From assembly GCA_951799425.1 (NCBI GenBank), contig OX637398.1:23694270-23758269 (forward strand): a stretch of 64,000 bases of DNA. Direction: 5' to 3'. Below the pieces are notes generated by a model, which ran no database searches, was not told the origin of the DNA, and saw nothing but the letters and a program-made list of their open reading frames with translations. Positions 1 to 11,112 of this stretch are shown one piece after another. Origin of the DNA: Ilex aquifolium (lineage: Eukaryota > Streptophyta > Magnoliopsida > Aquifoliales > Aquifoliaceae). Position 1 is the stretch's first letter. Each line of letters begins with the position of its first letter. The translations under genes and the position numbers were made by a program.

Positions 1-828
1 CAATGTGTTGGTATACGCCCTTCCTAAAGTTGTATATCCTTGAGAGGATTAGGTGTGTCTGTGGGCCAGGATATTCTCGATGTGTTTATTCGTGCGATAT
101 CATACATCATACCTGAGATACAAATTGTGGTTTGAAATACATTGTGAGCTATGGTTTATTGTGCCAATGGTTGGCTATGGTTTATGGTGCCAATGGTTGG
201 CTATGTTTTATAGTGATTTGTTGGAATTGTTCTTTTTGGAAATTGGTTTTACTTCTTCATTTACTTCATTGGTATTGCTTAAACTTGAGATCGGATAAAC
301 TGTCACTGTTTTTCTTTCAAAAGTTATATATGATATTTGTGAAATGAGACCGACTTGTTTTATATGTTTTCCAAACCTTGTTCGAGTTTGGGAGGATTTT
401 CCTACAGAGCTTAGTGCTCACCCCCTTACAAACAACATCTTTTTCAGATTATGGCCTAGAGGAGGAGCTTGGAGTTGATGAGTCGATACATTGGGAAGCT
501 CCCATAGATGGGAACGTGAATCCAGAGGTGGATGTTTAGAACTATATTCTCTTATGTCCTAGACTAGGAAGTTCTTTTTTAGAAAATGTGAAGTCTAATG
601 TCTTTGTTATTCCGCTGCAAGATAATAGTTGATTTTTGGGTGTAATTGCCATGAATGGCATATTCTTTTGAATGTAATGGTCATGGTTTGGCCTATTCTT
701 TTGGCTGACGTTGTAGATATTATGGATGATAAATGAAAGTTTCTTTGTTTATAAATTTATTAGTTACTCTCATGATGTGAATGGTTTTAGATAGTGATGC
801 CGTCCAAGGGGGATTTTGGGGCGTTACA
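1..828 (+). repeat. 3' part of a Tekay type-B LTR
   Basis: This stretch aligns with the last ~830 bases of the solo LTR at 13124-15495. Shared blocks include the opening around 10-30, the GAGGAGGAGCT block near 460 and the terminal GGGGCGTTACA. It ends in CA at 828, where sequence matching the Tekay-2 leader follows almost at once. The start lies outside the window. It is not the same LTR type as the element's right LTR at 42736. Confidence 0.8.
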
Positions 829-1165
829 GCCTAGGTTCTCGATTTACCTATGGCTTGCAAAACATGTGTCTAGGCTATTGCATCCATTGTGCATAACATG
901 TTATGTACTCTAAATGCTACGTGTTATTTGTTATGTGAATAATATGCATGATTAAATGTATATGGAAATGAGACACTAGGATTAGAGAACATAACCTTGG
1001 GGATCGAAAAAATATGGAACAGGAAGGTTCATGGTATAGGTGCCTACTAGTGGGTGGCACACGCCCTACTAGTGAGACAAGGAAAGAAATCTCATTGTTT
1101 TTGACTTTGATCCCTAACTTCGGGATACTAAGTTAGTGCTTTATTGCTATCTGACATGTGTATAG
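829..1165 (+). other. Leader of Tekay-1
   Basis: This is untranslated leader between LTR and gag, and it aligns with Tekay-2 at 50903-51233. A clear tRNA-iMet primer-binding site, present in Tekay-2, is not readable here. I see no gene in it. Confidence 0.7.
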
Positions 1166-1882
1166 ATGGCAAATAGAGGAAGAGGACACCGGAATGGTCA
1201 AAGAGGTGGGCGAAACAATGACCAACCACCACTGGCCTTTGACCAACAAGCCTTCATGGAGGCTATAGGCACAATGGCGCCTACCTTTGCACAAGCTAGC
1301 ACTAACGTGGGCCAATGAGGCTCGAGTAACCTCCAAAAGTTCAAGGCACATAAGCCATCGACTTTCATGGGAGGGGTGGATCCTATAGAGGCCGACTATT
1401 GGTTCCAACAAGTTGATAAGATCTTAGAGGCTATGGAGATTGATTCGCACTTTTTAGTGTGTCTGAATTATATTATTATATTACACCCAAGTATAAGTGG
1501 TCAAATTGTAGTTTTCTCGGTTTTAAGTCCAAGTATCGATCCCACAAAGAGTTTTAGTAATTAGAGGTTAAAGATAAAATAAAAACAATAAAATAAAAAT
1601 AAAGCCATAAAGAGGTTGTTTGGAGTAGTTTGATGTTTGAGAGCTTGTGGTGTGAGCTTAGTCTGTTCAAGTAACTTAACTTAATTAAAAGACGGAATTA
1701 AATTGCAACAATAATGAAATGCGTAAGTAAAGTAGATTAATGGCAGAAATATAAAAGATATCCTTTAGTTCAAGGATCCCACATGTGTTATATTGGTCGT
1801 ATTATGGAATTGCTACCTCACATCAATTAACTTCCATTTTACTGGAAAGCTAACCGGCAGGTCTGATGTATATAAACCATAA

Positions 1883-1999
1883 CACAGCTGCTTCTCAAGC
1901 TACACTGGTGGTAATATATAGCACAGCTGCTTCTTAGGCTACACTGGTGGTAATATATAGCACAGCTGCTTCTTAGGCTACACTGGGCATAGATGTTCC
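1883..1999. repeat. 39-bp tandem repeat, three copies, in the solo LTR
   Basis: Copies start at 1883, 1922 and 1961 with a constant 39-base period. Each carries CACAGCTGCTTCT followed by CTACACTGG. The last two are nearly identical. Confidence 0.9.
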
Positions 2000-2198
2000 A
2001 ATTGACTAATCCAAGTAAAATCCGCAGGTGGTACAGACTATCTTCTGGTGACTTGTCAGGTCAACCGGTGGTAGTTAATCATAATACAGCCGCTTCTTAG
2101 GCTAACTGTATTTAGATATGTCACCCAGAAAGTGAAGTCACTCAAACGGCATACTTGAATTATTCAATAGGTTATCTTGTAATATATATATTGACAGT

Positions 2199-2366
2199 AG
2201 AACTTCCTCAGCGTTCCGGTGGAGGACTAGCCATACCGATAGGATCACCGGGGTTATTCTAGCAGGCAATATTATTATATATAGTAATACTAGGCGTCAG
2301 TGGAACTTCCTCAGCATTCCGGTGGAGGATTAACCATACCGGTAGGAACGCCAGGGTCATTCTAGC
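2199..2366. repeat. Two-copy direct repeat of about 65 bp, period about 102 bp
   Basis: Copies at about 2199-2262 and 2301-2366 share GAACTTCCTCAGC, TTCCGGTGGAGGA and CATTCTAGC-like blocks. The second contains ACCGGTAGG where the first has ACCGATAGG. They lie inside the solo LTR 1441-3176. Confidence 0.85.
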
Positions 2367-2813
2367 TGGCCCGTCTTATATATAATAAACGTATAAATAA
2401 AACATCAGCAATCCCATAAACAGATCAATATTATACAGGTGTTCCCCTCGAACCGGAGGATATACGGAACTACTCACGCTCCATTGCTATAGACAAGCAA
2501 GGAGAGCTAGCAGTTGTCATTACAACAGGAAATAAAAGTACGGAATTTAAATGTCTTTCGCAGGGAACGATTGAAATACAACCACTCTTATGATCGATTA
2601 AGATGAAAAAGTGGCAGCAGTTCAACTATCCGAATGGAAAGATACAACAAAAATATAAACGTACATGACGTAGGACTGAAGTATAACACGGACCGGAGCG
2701 TGCTTTCTCTTTTCTTTTCTCTCTTTTCTTTCTCTCTTTTTCTCTCTTCAGAACTTCTCGGTTTCTCTCGGCTTTCTCTTGTTCCGGCCTTCCTTTAATG
2801 CTGAAGGGGGGCA

Positions 2814-2909
2814 GCCTATTTATAGGCGTGAGGAGCAAGTGGGAGGAAGAGATAAGCTTTGAGCTAGCCTTGAGGACCGTCCGGACGGCAGGCCATCGTC
2901 TGGACGGTG
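2814..2909 (-). promoter_or_regulatory. CCGG palindromes upstream of a TATA box (minus strand)
   Basis: A perfect 12-bp palindrome CCGTCCGGACGG lies at 2877-2888, with a near copy at about 2897-2909. On the minus strand a CCTATAAATAGG box lies at 2814-2826, about 50-60 bases downstream of the palindrome. The order palindrome then TATA matches that of the Athila-1 LTRs and its internal promoter. The promoter role is inferred from position. Confidence 0.65.
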
Positions 2910-4055
2910 AAACCTTGCTGGAGATGCAAGTTGCATGTTATGACTTATCCTTGTGATGAAAATACGCTTTGGTCCTTTGTCCTTTCAAGCTTTGACACTT
3001 TGTACTTCCTATCTTGTAGTATTCCTGCATTAAACATGAAACTTTGGACGTAAAATGTAAAAACTTTTAATTTACATACAAATTATAATTCATAATATTT
3101 ACTACTTTTTAGTTATTTTATTACACTAATTCGACTTTATTAATAACTTTAATTTACAATAAATTGATGTCAATCAGAGATCACGTCTGATGCCACTAAG
3201 ATAAGGTTAGCTGCGTTCCAGCTTGAGTGAGAGGCCCATCTATGGTGGGATTGAGCAAAGACCTCAATGAACCTAGAGGCAATGACATAGGGAGAGTTCC
3301 GTGAGCTCTTCATGGGCAAGTATTTTTCGTTGGCTATTCAGAAAGCGAAGGCCCAAGAATTCTTGGTATTAAAGCAGGGGACTATGACAGTGATGCAATA
3401 CGTGGCTAAGTTAACTGAGTTAGCCTGTTTTGTCAATGATTATGTGGCTACAAACTTGGCCAAAGTGAGGAGGTTCAAGGATGGTCTGAAGTTGTCCATC
3501 CAGGGGGAAATTGTGGGCCATCGCCTACAAGATTTGAACTCAATGGTCGAGAAGGCCATGGCCATTGAGAGAGAAGTAGAAGATGGCAAGAGCATCCGGG
3601 AGACGGATGTTAAGGATAAGAAGAAGGAGGTCTAACCTTTTTCTTCTAGTTTGGGGAAGAAGCAAGGCAAAGGCCAAGGTCAATCCTCCCAAGGCGGGAG
3701 AAACTTCAGGGCTTCCTACCAGGCAGGCCAAAGGACTTGTTTCATATGCCACCAGTCGGGTCACATGAAATGGGATTGTCCTTAGAGGTAGGGATCCCAG
3801 AGTTATGGGGCATCTCAGTCCCAATCATCGGTGGGGCATCCACAGACATTCTTCATTTCTCCCTACCCCACCATGGGCCAGGGAAGTCAGTTCCAGGGTG
3901 CTACACAGGCCTCTACTACTTCATGAGCAGGGACTCCGCAATTAGGCCAAATGGGCCAGGGCATGGGCTGAGGCCGAGGACAGGGCTTACAGGCCAGAAC
4001 TTCAGGGACCTAGGGGCGAGTCTACGTCATCACTACTCAGATTGAGCCAGTAGAC

Positions 4056-5607
4056 CAGTCGGTGATTCAGGGTAGATTCTTACTTTCCTGCTTATGGGCA
4101 AGGATGTTGTTTGATTCTGGCGCATCACATTCATTTATAGTTGAATCATGTGTAAAGGGTTTAGGCTTAGAGGTTGAGACCTTGGAAGAGCCATTGCATG
4201 TGAGTTATCCCCTAGGAGCTAGGGTATGCATTGATCAAATATGTCGAGGGTGCGAGCTAGAGATCTCAGGGATTCTACTCACCGTGGACCTTAGGGTTAT
4301 GAAAATGTCAGAGTTTGTTGTCATCGTCGGGATGGATTGGTTGGCGGCACACCGAGTCGTCATTAATTGTGATCGAAAGAGGGTCACTGCCTATACACCG
4401 AGGGTGTCTGTTTCAAGTTTCAGGAGAAAAGCATAACGCTTTACCCTAAGCCGTGTATGATTCCCGTTGGCACAAGCAGTTTTTGGGTTGTCTTGCGAGC
4501 CTTACACTTGAGGAAGAAGTGAGACATAAGTTAGGTCTACCTCAGGTGGTTTGTGAGGATGCGGATGTTTTTTCAGACGAGTTACCGGGATTACCTCCAC
4601 ATCGGAATGTAGACTTCACCATTGAGTTACAACCCGGTGCATCCCCTATTTCTAAAACTCTGCATAGAATGGCACCTGCAGAGTTGTAAGAACTCAAAGT
4701 CCAATTGCAAGAACTGTTGGATAAGGGTTTCATTAGGCCGAGTACTTCACCTTGGGGTGCTCTGGGGCTATTTTCCAAGAAGAATGACTTGTTTGATCAA
4801 CTGAGGGGGGCACGGGTCTATTTCAAGATAGATCTGCGCACAAGATACCATCAGTTGAGAATTAGGGAGGCAGATATCCCTAAGACAGCGTTTAGGACAC
4901 GATATATGCATTTTTGAGTTCACTGTGATGCCATTTAGATTGACGAATGCCCCGGCGGCATTCATGGACCTTATGCATAGGGTGTTCCAACCCTATCTTG
5001 ATCAGTTTTTCGTGGTCTTCTTTGATGACATCCTAATCTACTCCAAGTCTGAGGAGGAGCATGAGGGTCACTTGAGGATTGTTCTTCAGACCTTGAGAGA
5101 CCACCAGTTGTACGCCAAGTTAAACAAATGCGAACTTTGGCTGACGGAGGTGAAATTTCTTGGACACGTGGTGTCAGCTTCAAGTGTATCCGTGGATCCG
5201 GAGAAGGCTGAGGCGGTTATGATTTGGGAGAGGCTTAATTCAGTCTTCGAGATACGTAACTTCTTGGGATTGGCGGCATATTATATTGAAGGTTTATTGA
5301 GGACTTCTCCCGACTAGCTGCACCTATGACTAGATTGACTAGGAAGGAGGCCAAGTTTCGGTGGGATGACTCGTGTGAAAGGACATTCTAGAAATTGAAG
5401 AGGAGACTTACTTCAGCTCATATTCTAATAGTTCCGAAGAGGGGACAGAGGTACATGGTGTATTGTGATGCCTCGAAGGGCGGACTTGGATGTGTATTTA
5501 TCAGACCGGGAGGGTGGTGGCTTCTGGTTCTCGGCAGTTAAAGATCCACGAGTAGAACTACCCAACTCACGACATGGAGTTGGCGGTCGTTATCTTTGCC
5601 TTGAAGG
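4056..5607 (+). pseudogene. Tekay-1 protease, reverse transcriptase and start of RNase H
   Basis: This is the first half of pol. The aspartic protease motif LFDSGASHSFI is encoded near 4105-4140. Reverse transcriptase runs from about 4560 to 5330 with the catalytic motif FFDDILIYS near 5017. RNase H starts near 5450 with the YCDAS motif and is cut by Athila-1 at 5608; the rest resumes at 41000. Order and motifs match Tekay-2 at 52440-54100. The region is broken in several places. Confidence 0.8.
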
Positions 5608-5713
5608 TATGACAAATAAAAGATGAATTGTACTTATTTTGCAGGAAATTAGATGAAAATTGGAGGAAATAAAGTAAAAGGAGAAGAGTAGCTGAAGAGG
5701 AGTTTACTAGAAG

Positions 5714-5914
5714 GCGCATCTAGATGGTGGAATGCCTTGCGTCCGGATGTGAGGAACAGAATGTATAAGCCGAAGAGTTCGAAGACATGAATAGTCTGCC
5801 AAGTGCATCCGGACGGAAGAAAGCACGCGTCCGGACACGTGTCGCCAGTTTGCCAATGCCAGTAGCAGAATTTTAATTCAATTAGATCTTTTTCCCAAAT
5901 AATCCTATAAAAAG
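5714..5914 (+). promoter_or_regulatory. CCGG palindrome array plus TATA box, Athila-1 5' LTR
   Basis: TCCGGA-cored sites lie near 5741, 5808-5816 and 5828-5836 (the last reads CGTCCGGACAC), with a decayed member GCATCTAGATGG near 5716. A CCTATAAAAAGG box follows at about 5904-5915. The same order occurs at 40011-40197 and inside the element at 36662-36937. Confidence 0.7.
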
Positions 5915-6254
5915 GAGATCATGGCTGTGTATAGGGAACCCTTCTGGCAGTAGTATTTTATTTTATTTTATTGTTATTCTTCTGGTTTAATTTCATCATG
6001 TCTGGCTAAGTGATTAGCACAAAATATTGCATATTTTGTATGTGGTTATACCCTTTTATACTTGCTTTTGTTGTGAATTTGGAAGGAAATGCAGTTAACC
6101 TACCTTTTAATGAAGTTTTGTGTGAATATAGGTGAAAAGTTGTAAATGGCTTGAGTTAAGCTCCCATCGTAGTGTTTAAAGTCAATGAAGCCGAGGGGAT
6201 AGCTTAAAGGAAGGATTGGAAGGTGAAGAAACCAAGAAAAAGGCAAATTGGATG

Positions 6255-6472
6255 AAAACCTTTTGAAAGGTTTGGCTATAAACCGTCCGTAAGGTTTGCA
6301 CTTGGTCTGCCTATTCACTGTCAAAACCTTCCGGAAGGTTCTGTCTACTGGAATGAACCTTTCAAAAGGTTTTCATCGAACTTCTAGAAGGTTAAGCTCA
6401 CTGGACTATTGTTTTAACTGTTCCTGCACAAACCTTCCGGAAGGTTTGCATCGACCTTCCAGAAGGTTTTGC
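6255..6472 (+). promoter_or_regulatory. CCGG palindrome array, AACCTTCCGGAAGGTT spelling
   Basis: Perfect 16-bp palindromes AACCTTCCGGAAGGTT lie at 6325-6340 and 6431-6446. Decayed members include AACCTTTTGAAAGGTTT (6258), AACCTTTCAAAAGGTT (6356), CTTCTAGAAGG (6381) and CTTCCAGAAGG (6456). Spacers include CTACTGGAATG and CACTGGAC. The spelling is unlike the other Athila LTRs in the window but has the same CCGG core and place in the LTR. Confidence 0.85.
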
Positions 6473-7107
6473 CAAAAAGCCCAGACAGCCTGCAACTCAA
6501 GTTCTGCCATTTTGGGGCCCCACCTATGCTTCTCCCACTTTTCCCCTGACATCTCTTACACACATACATGCCTCCCTTTGCCTAAGCTTGGACTTTGGGC
6601 GCCCAAACATTAATGAAGAAGAGAGAGAAGAGGCAAGCCAGGGAAGTTGCAGGCTAGGCTTGTCCTAGCCTGCCATAACCATCAACTCAGCCTCCTATGG
6701 ATGGGAGGCCTATCACACAGCAGAGAAGACCTCCATGGACGAAAATGCAAGCATCACTTTAGATTATTCAGGTTGTAGAGCATTGTAGAGGGAGAAGCTC
6801 AAGGAGGAAGACATATTTTTAGAGAGAGAAATTAGATTTTTGCATTTCTTCTACCCATTTCACTTGTAATCTTATGTAAGAGTCGTGTAAGCTTCATTTA
6901 TTGCAGTTAATGTTATTTATTTCAAGTGTATTGCAAGTTTGGTCAAGTAACTTTCAATCTACCATTGTTACATTCAAGTTTTATATTTCAAGCTTTTTTA
7001 GTTGGGTATTAAATGCACTTATTTTTCTAGTTTCACTTCTCTTCACTTCAATACAAGTTTAACTTCCATTTCAATACCATGTCTCTTAACACATTGTATG
7101 TTCTGGC

Positions 7108-9592
7108 TGTGACGCCCCTAAAACCGAGGGTCATTTATAAGTCCGTTGATCAACCATCAACCCGCGAAAATACCCGTGGATACCGGTTAACCCGACACCG
7201 CGGCACCACATCCCCTTTACCGGGATAAAAAAAAATATAAGGTCTATATGTTTTTGATTGATTGACCCATCCGAGGTCCAATGTACCACCATTGGTACTC
7301 TATTATTGTCCATTTATAACATTGGAAGGAAGGAATACATGGCCCAAAAGCTTAGCAAAACAGTTTGAAATTTTCTGATTTTTGGAAAGCGTACCGGTAC
7401 GGCGTACCGGTACGCTGTACCTACTGGACCCCGCTGTACCGGTACGCCGTGTCCAGTTTTGCCTGTTTCACCTGTTTTTCATTTCCAATGCATTCCAAAC
7501 CTTTCTACAATCATCCAACACATGTTTAATGAAGATTTTCATATTACACAAGGTCCATACCAACTCTATTACATAAATTTACATACCAAAACTAAGTTTT
7601 CATAATAATTTTACAAAAACTCAAAATAAAGCCACATTCCGGCTTTCTTCATCCATGGGGCTCGAACTGGGAGCCATCCACCAGCGTATATCCCGCACCT
7701 GAAATATTTTTCCCGTATAGGGTGAGCCGCGCTCAATGAGTATCTCCTAATGAGGCTACTCCCCAACCTAGATGCTTATGAAATGTTCACATGCCAAAAA
7801 TCAACAATTCATAACATTCCAATTTAGAATATGCATTCTATGTTGAAGTTTACCATGTCATACCATGAAATGAGATGAAACTCACTCACGCACATCATCC
7901 CGAGCTCTTCCCAGCTCCTCAACACATGCAAGTGCCAATATGTATGAATCCGTCATCTATGATCACATCAAATGACATTTACCAATCTAGGGTCTTTGTA
8001 AAGGTGGATGTTCATGGACTCACACCAAAGGTCACCCAACCTACACGGAATTTACGGACTTCCACCGAAGGTTCCGCGTACACCTACACACTTCATGGGC
8101 CGAGCCAAAGGAGTGCGTATCCCAATCACCGGCCCTTGCACCCGAGGGATCTTCCAGCCCTTCTTGCTAACCCCCAACCTTATTAACCATGCAAACCGTG
8201 AGACTCGGCCAGGTCTTCGACCAAGCTTACTCGAGCCCACCCGTCATCCACCAAGTGTGGTGTTGACAACAACCATGCACACACACCCACAAAATGCGAT
8301 GTTCCCGTGCACATGCGATATGATGTCTCATTGCAACAATGACACCATGTTCAATATGCTATGAATGACATATGAACTATTTCAACGCATTCCACATATC
8401 CCATGGCAAATTATATCATAAGCATATAATTCTCATACTTCTTTACAACGTCAATATATCAATATGTACATATTAACATTGTATCTAGAAACAACACCAA
8501 AGCATGTCATCACATAATCAAGCAATAACACACTTAATTCTCAAGGCATAATGTAAACACATAACATGCCCATAATTCACATCATTCAAGAATCACATTA
8601 GGTTGATCTTACATACCCAATTCTAGAAATCACAACTAGCAATTTCTAATTACCAATCCAAGCTAGAATTGATTTTACCCCATTTTAATACCCATTTCAC
8701 CAAGTAACCAAAAATAAACAAGTGATATATATAATTCTATCAACCTACCTATTTCACTAAAGCATTCTAGGTCTATTCCCTACTCGTTTTCCATACCCAT
8801 TTTACCAATTCCATCACAATAGGCAAGCGATATATGATTCTATCAACCTACCCATTTCACAAAAACATTCTAGGTTTGGAATAAACCTAAATAGGAGGGA
8901 ACCCTACCTCTTGAAGCGTAAAACGACGTTGAGAAGATTCAAGAACCCGATTCAAGCTAGAATCTTCACTTCCCCAAAATCCCTTCCTTGGAATCTCGTC
9001 CAAACCCGACCTCCTTGGTATGGTTTTGTAGCCCTTGGTGAGGAGAACAAGTTTTGTTCTTGGCCCGAGTGGATTCGAGCACCTGATCTCTGTAGATCGT
9101 AGAGAGAAGATGGAGAACTCAAGCTTTTTCCCTCTCTTCTTTCTCACGTTGGAACCGGCAGAAGAAATGGGGAGAAAATCAGATTTTCTCCCCTTTAAAT
9201 ACCCTTTAATTGCTTGGTCGACAATACGTCACACGGCCCTCCTTTCCCGGGTCCGTTTTCGGCCCGAAACGATTAAATTTCGCTCCGGTTCAAGTTCAAA
9301 ATATTTTTTTTTTAACTTGCCTTCATTTATTTCCCAAACTTTAAAAATTTATAAAAAAAATTCGTTTTTGGGGTCACCCGAGGCCCGACCGCCTCATAAA
9401 ACGCGAAAAATTCGACTATCTCATAATTCAAACAAATTTTATAGAATAACTAGATTTCGCGAGAGGAATCCAACGGTGAGGTCCGTTTCATCATCCGAGC
9501 TCTAGAAAAATTCAAGTTTGCAACCCGTACCGTAGTGGCAAATTACCGTTTTGCCATTTTTCACAAAAGTTCAAATTTACCCGGGTTTTACA
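7108..9592 (-). repeat. Tekay type-A solo LTR, minus strand
   Basis: It reads TGTGACGCCCC to GGGTTTTACA on the plus strand, the reverse complement of TGTAAAACCC to GGGGCGTCACA. It is flanked by ctggc (7103-7107 and 9593-9597) and is 2485 bases long. In reverse it matches the solo LTR at 16928-19366 throughout. No coding remnant is present; open frames within it, such as 9035-9505, are chance. Confidence 0.95.
7391..7446 (-). promoter_or_regulatory. CCGG palindrome array in Tekay type-A LTR
   Basis: GTACCGGTAC occurs at 7391-7400, about 7404-7413 and about 7436-7445. The last two are separated by GCTGTACCTACTGGACCCCG. The TACTGGA linker also separates the palindromes in the young Athila LTR. 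Confidence 0.85.
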
Positions 9593-10932
9593 CTGGCATT
9601 AACTATGAGTAGCTAAGCTTTAAGTTGGATAATCCAAGGGAGAATTCCTCTTGGGTATGCTAAATCCACTCTTTTTCATTCCTCCTCATAGTGTAAGACG
9701 GTTGGTTTGACTAGGTTGATTGTGGACGTAGTTGTGAGTTCTTGATACACCGTAGACTTGTCACGGGGTATGCTTGAATCCTCACCTCCATTTAAGTCCT
9801 GTGCTTCCTACGAATCAATCAAACGTCTAGGCACCATTGGAAGAATGTCTTGAGTTGATTTGGCATTCCCATTGGAATGACCTCTTTGGATTAGCCAACA
9901 CTTGTATCCATTTCATTTTCATCAAGAACACAATTCACCAAAACTCAAACTCAAAGATTTTTACACTTTCCCTTTTCCACCAAAATCACCTTATACACAA
10001 TTCATCTTCCTTCCCTGAGAAGACGACCTTGGAATACCAATTTCAAGTAAACCAAGAAACTGAAAGTCTCTCTGCGCTTGGAGAGCACTTTTGTACACAC
10101 ACACACATTTTTCATCCCACACACACGTTTACCCCATTTCTTACATCATTCCGATGGAGAGTTACACTCACCTATCCATATAAGCCATACACATATTACG
10201 GGATGACATTCAGAGATTAGGGTCAACGAAAATAAGTCAAGCACTAAGAGGTTTAGCTAGGGCTAGGGAAGAACATATCAATGAAGTACGGTAATGTTAT
10301 TGACTTATGAGCTTAATGGTATGTACATTTTGCTAATTCAAATTTTGATTTGTAGTAAAGTTTTTGCTCTGTAAAAATTCTTGAGTCATTGTGCCTTATA
10401 CCTTGGTTACTTCAATTTCCCTGTGAGTCAAATAACTTGTTGTTCCACGCTTAAGTTGATTACAATTGTTTCACATAATAATATAATTGAAGGATTACTC
10501 AAGTAAGTCGTGAATTTGAATGTTAGGAGAGTTTGATTTATTGTAGACTCCGGGCACAGTAAATACTTATGATCAGCAATTAGTTCATCGATTTTCCTAG
10601 ATAAGCTTTTGGTTATAAACAAAGGTGTTTTCTCATTCTTATTGCTAAATTTGGTGACTTGAGTCAATCGACAATTGATTCTTGTCTAGGTTTGAAAACT
10701 AAGTCTTTAATCATTATTATATGGATTTGAAAGGGAGTACCTGATGCTCTAGTACATTTTACCAATTCAAATACTCTTTTAAAACAAAACATCTTCTCAA
10801 ACTTTTTAAAGAATTTAGTGTGGTTTCGGGTACTTTCACAATTCCCTGAGGGTTCGACCTCCGTCTTCTGAGTTTATATTACTTCGCACAACCTGCACTT
10901 GGGTTTACATATTTGAAGTTTTAGCAAGTTTT

Positions 10933-10950
10933 TGGTGCCGTTGCTGGGGA
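10933..10950 (+). promoter_or_regulatory. Primer-binding site of Athila-1
   Basis: TGGTGCCGTTGCTGGGGA begins six bases after the LTR end. It is a slightly diverged form of the tRNA-Asp complement seen intact at 24710. Confidence 0.8.
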
Positions 10951-11112
10951 ACTGTTGAAAGACAAGGAGTCGCCATCACATTTATTGAGGTTTTCTGTAT
11001 TTACAATTCGTCGGAGATCCGGTAACTTTGTTCCATTTTTATTTTGCTAAAATTTATTTTATTTTTGTCATTTAATTTATTTTTTGTTTTATTAATTTAT
11101 TTTAATTGTTTT

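Larger units (their letters stand above)
1441..3176 (-). repeat. Solo LTR, minus strand, Ty3 Tat/Athila-like family
   Basis: The 1736-base insert begins TGATTCGC and ends GTCAATCA, flanked by the duplication gagat (1436-1440 and 3177-3181). Removing it restores continuity with Tekay-2 gag at 51512. Minus orientation is inferred from a minus-strand TATA box (2814-2826) and from a region near 1500-1560 that, read in reverse, looks like the usual end of such LTRs. It has no internal coding remnant, so it is a solo LTR. The lineage assignment is tentative; the ends and duplication are directly visible. Confidence 0.8.
1166..4055 (+). pseudogene. Tekay-1 gag region, interrupted by a solo LTR
   Basis: Gag forms the structural shell of the retrotransposon particle. 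The start at 1166 is supported by the matching start at 51234 in Tekay-2. The gag core lies on both sides of the inserted solo LTR 1441-3176, including the stretch around 3312-3635 that reads like KQGTMTVMQYVAKLTEL. A CCHC zinc knuckle (CFICHQSGHMKWDC) is encoded near 3735-3780. The glutamine- and glycine-rich tail follows. The region is broken and no longer one reading frame. Confidence 0.75.
6011..10243 (+). repeat. Athila solo LTR, itself host to a Tekay solo LTR
   Basis: It starts TGATTAGCAC and ends GTCAAGCA, flanked by ctaag (6006-6010 and 10244-10248). Without the nested 7108-9592 insert it is about 1.74 kb, a usual Athila LTR size here. The stretch 9598-10200 aligns with the distal parts of the LTRs at 13057, 23080 and 34645 (for example the block ending in TTGGAATACC and the GGAGAGCACTTTTGT block). 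No internal region is present. Confidence 0.9.
5608..10926 (+). repeat. 5' LTR of Athila-1, containing solo LTR 6011-10243
   Basis: Bases 5608-6010 and 10249-10926 align with the 3' LTR at about 39911-40999. The LTR ends in TTTTAGCA just before the primer-binding site. The interruption is a complete solo LTR with duplication ctaag. Confidence 0.85.

Noticed and set aside
1883-1999. CRISPR-like regular repeat
   Set aside because: Tandem repeat inside a plant LTR, no distinct spacers, wrong kind of genome.
9035-9505. 156-residue open frame
   Set aside because: It lies antisense within the Tekay solo LTR 7108-9592 and is not conserved as a frame in the other type-A LTRs.
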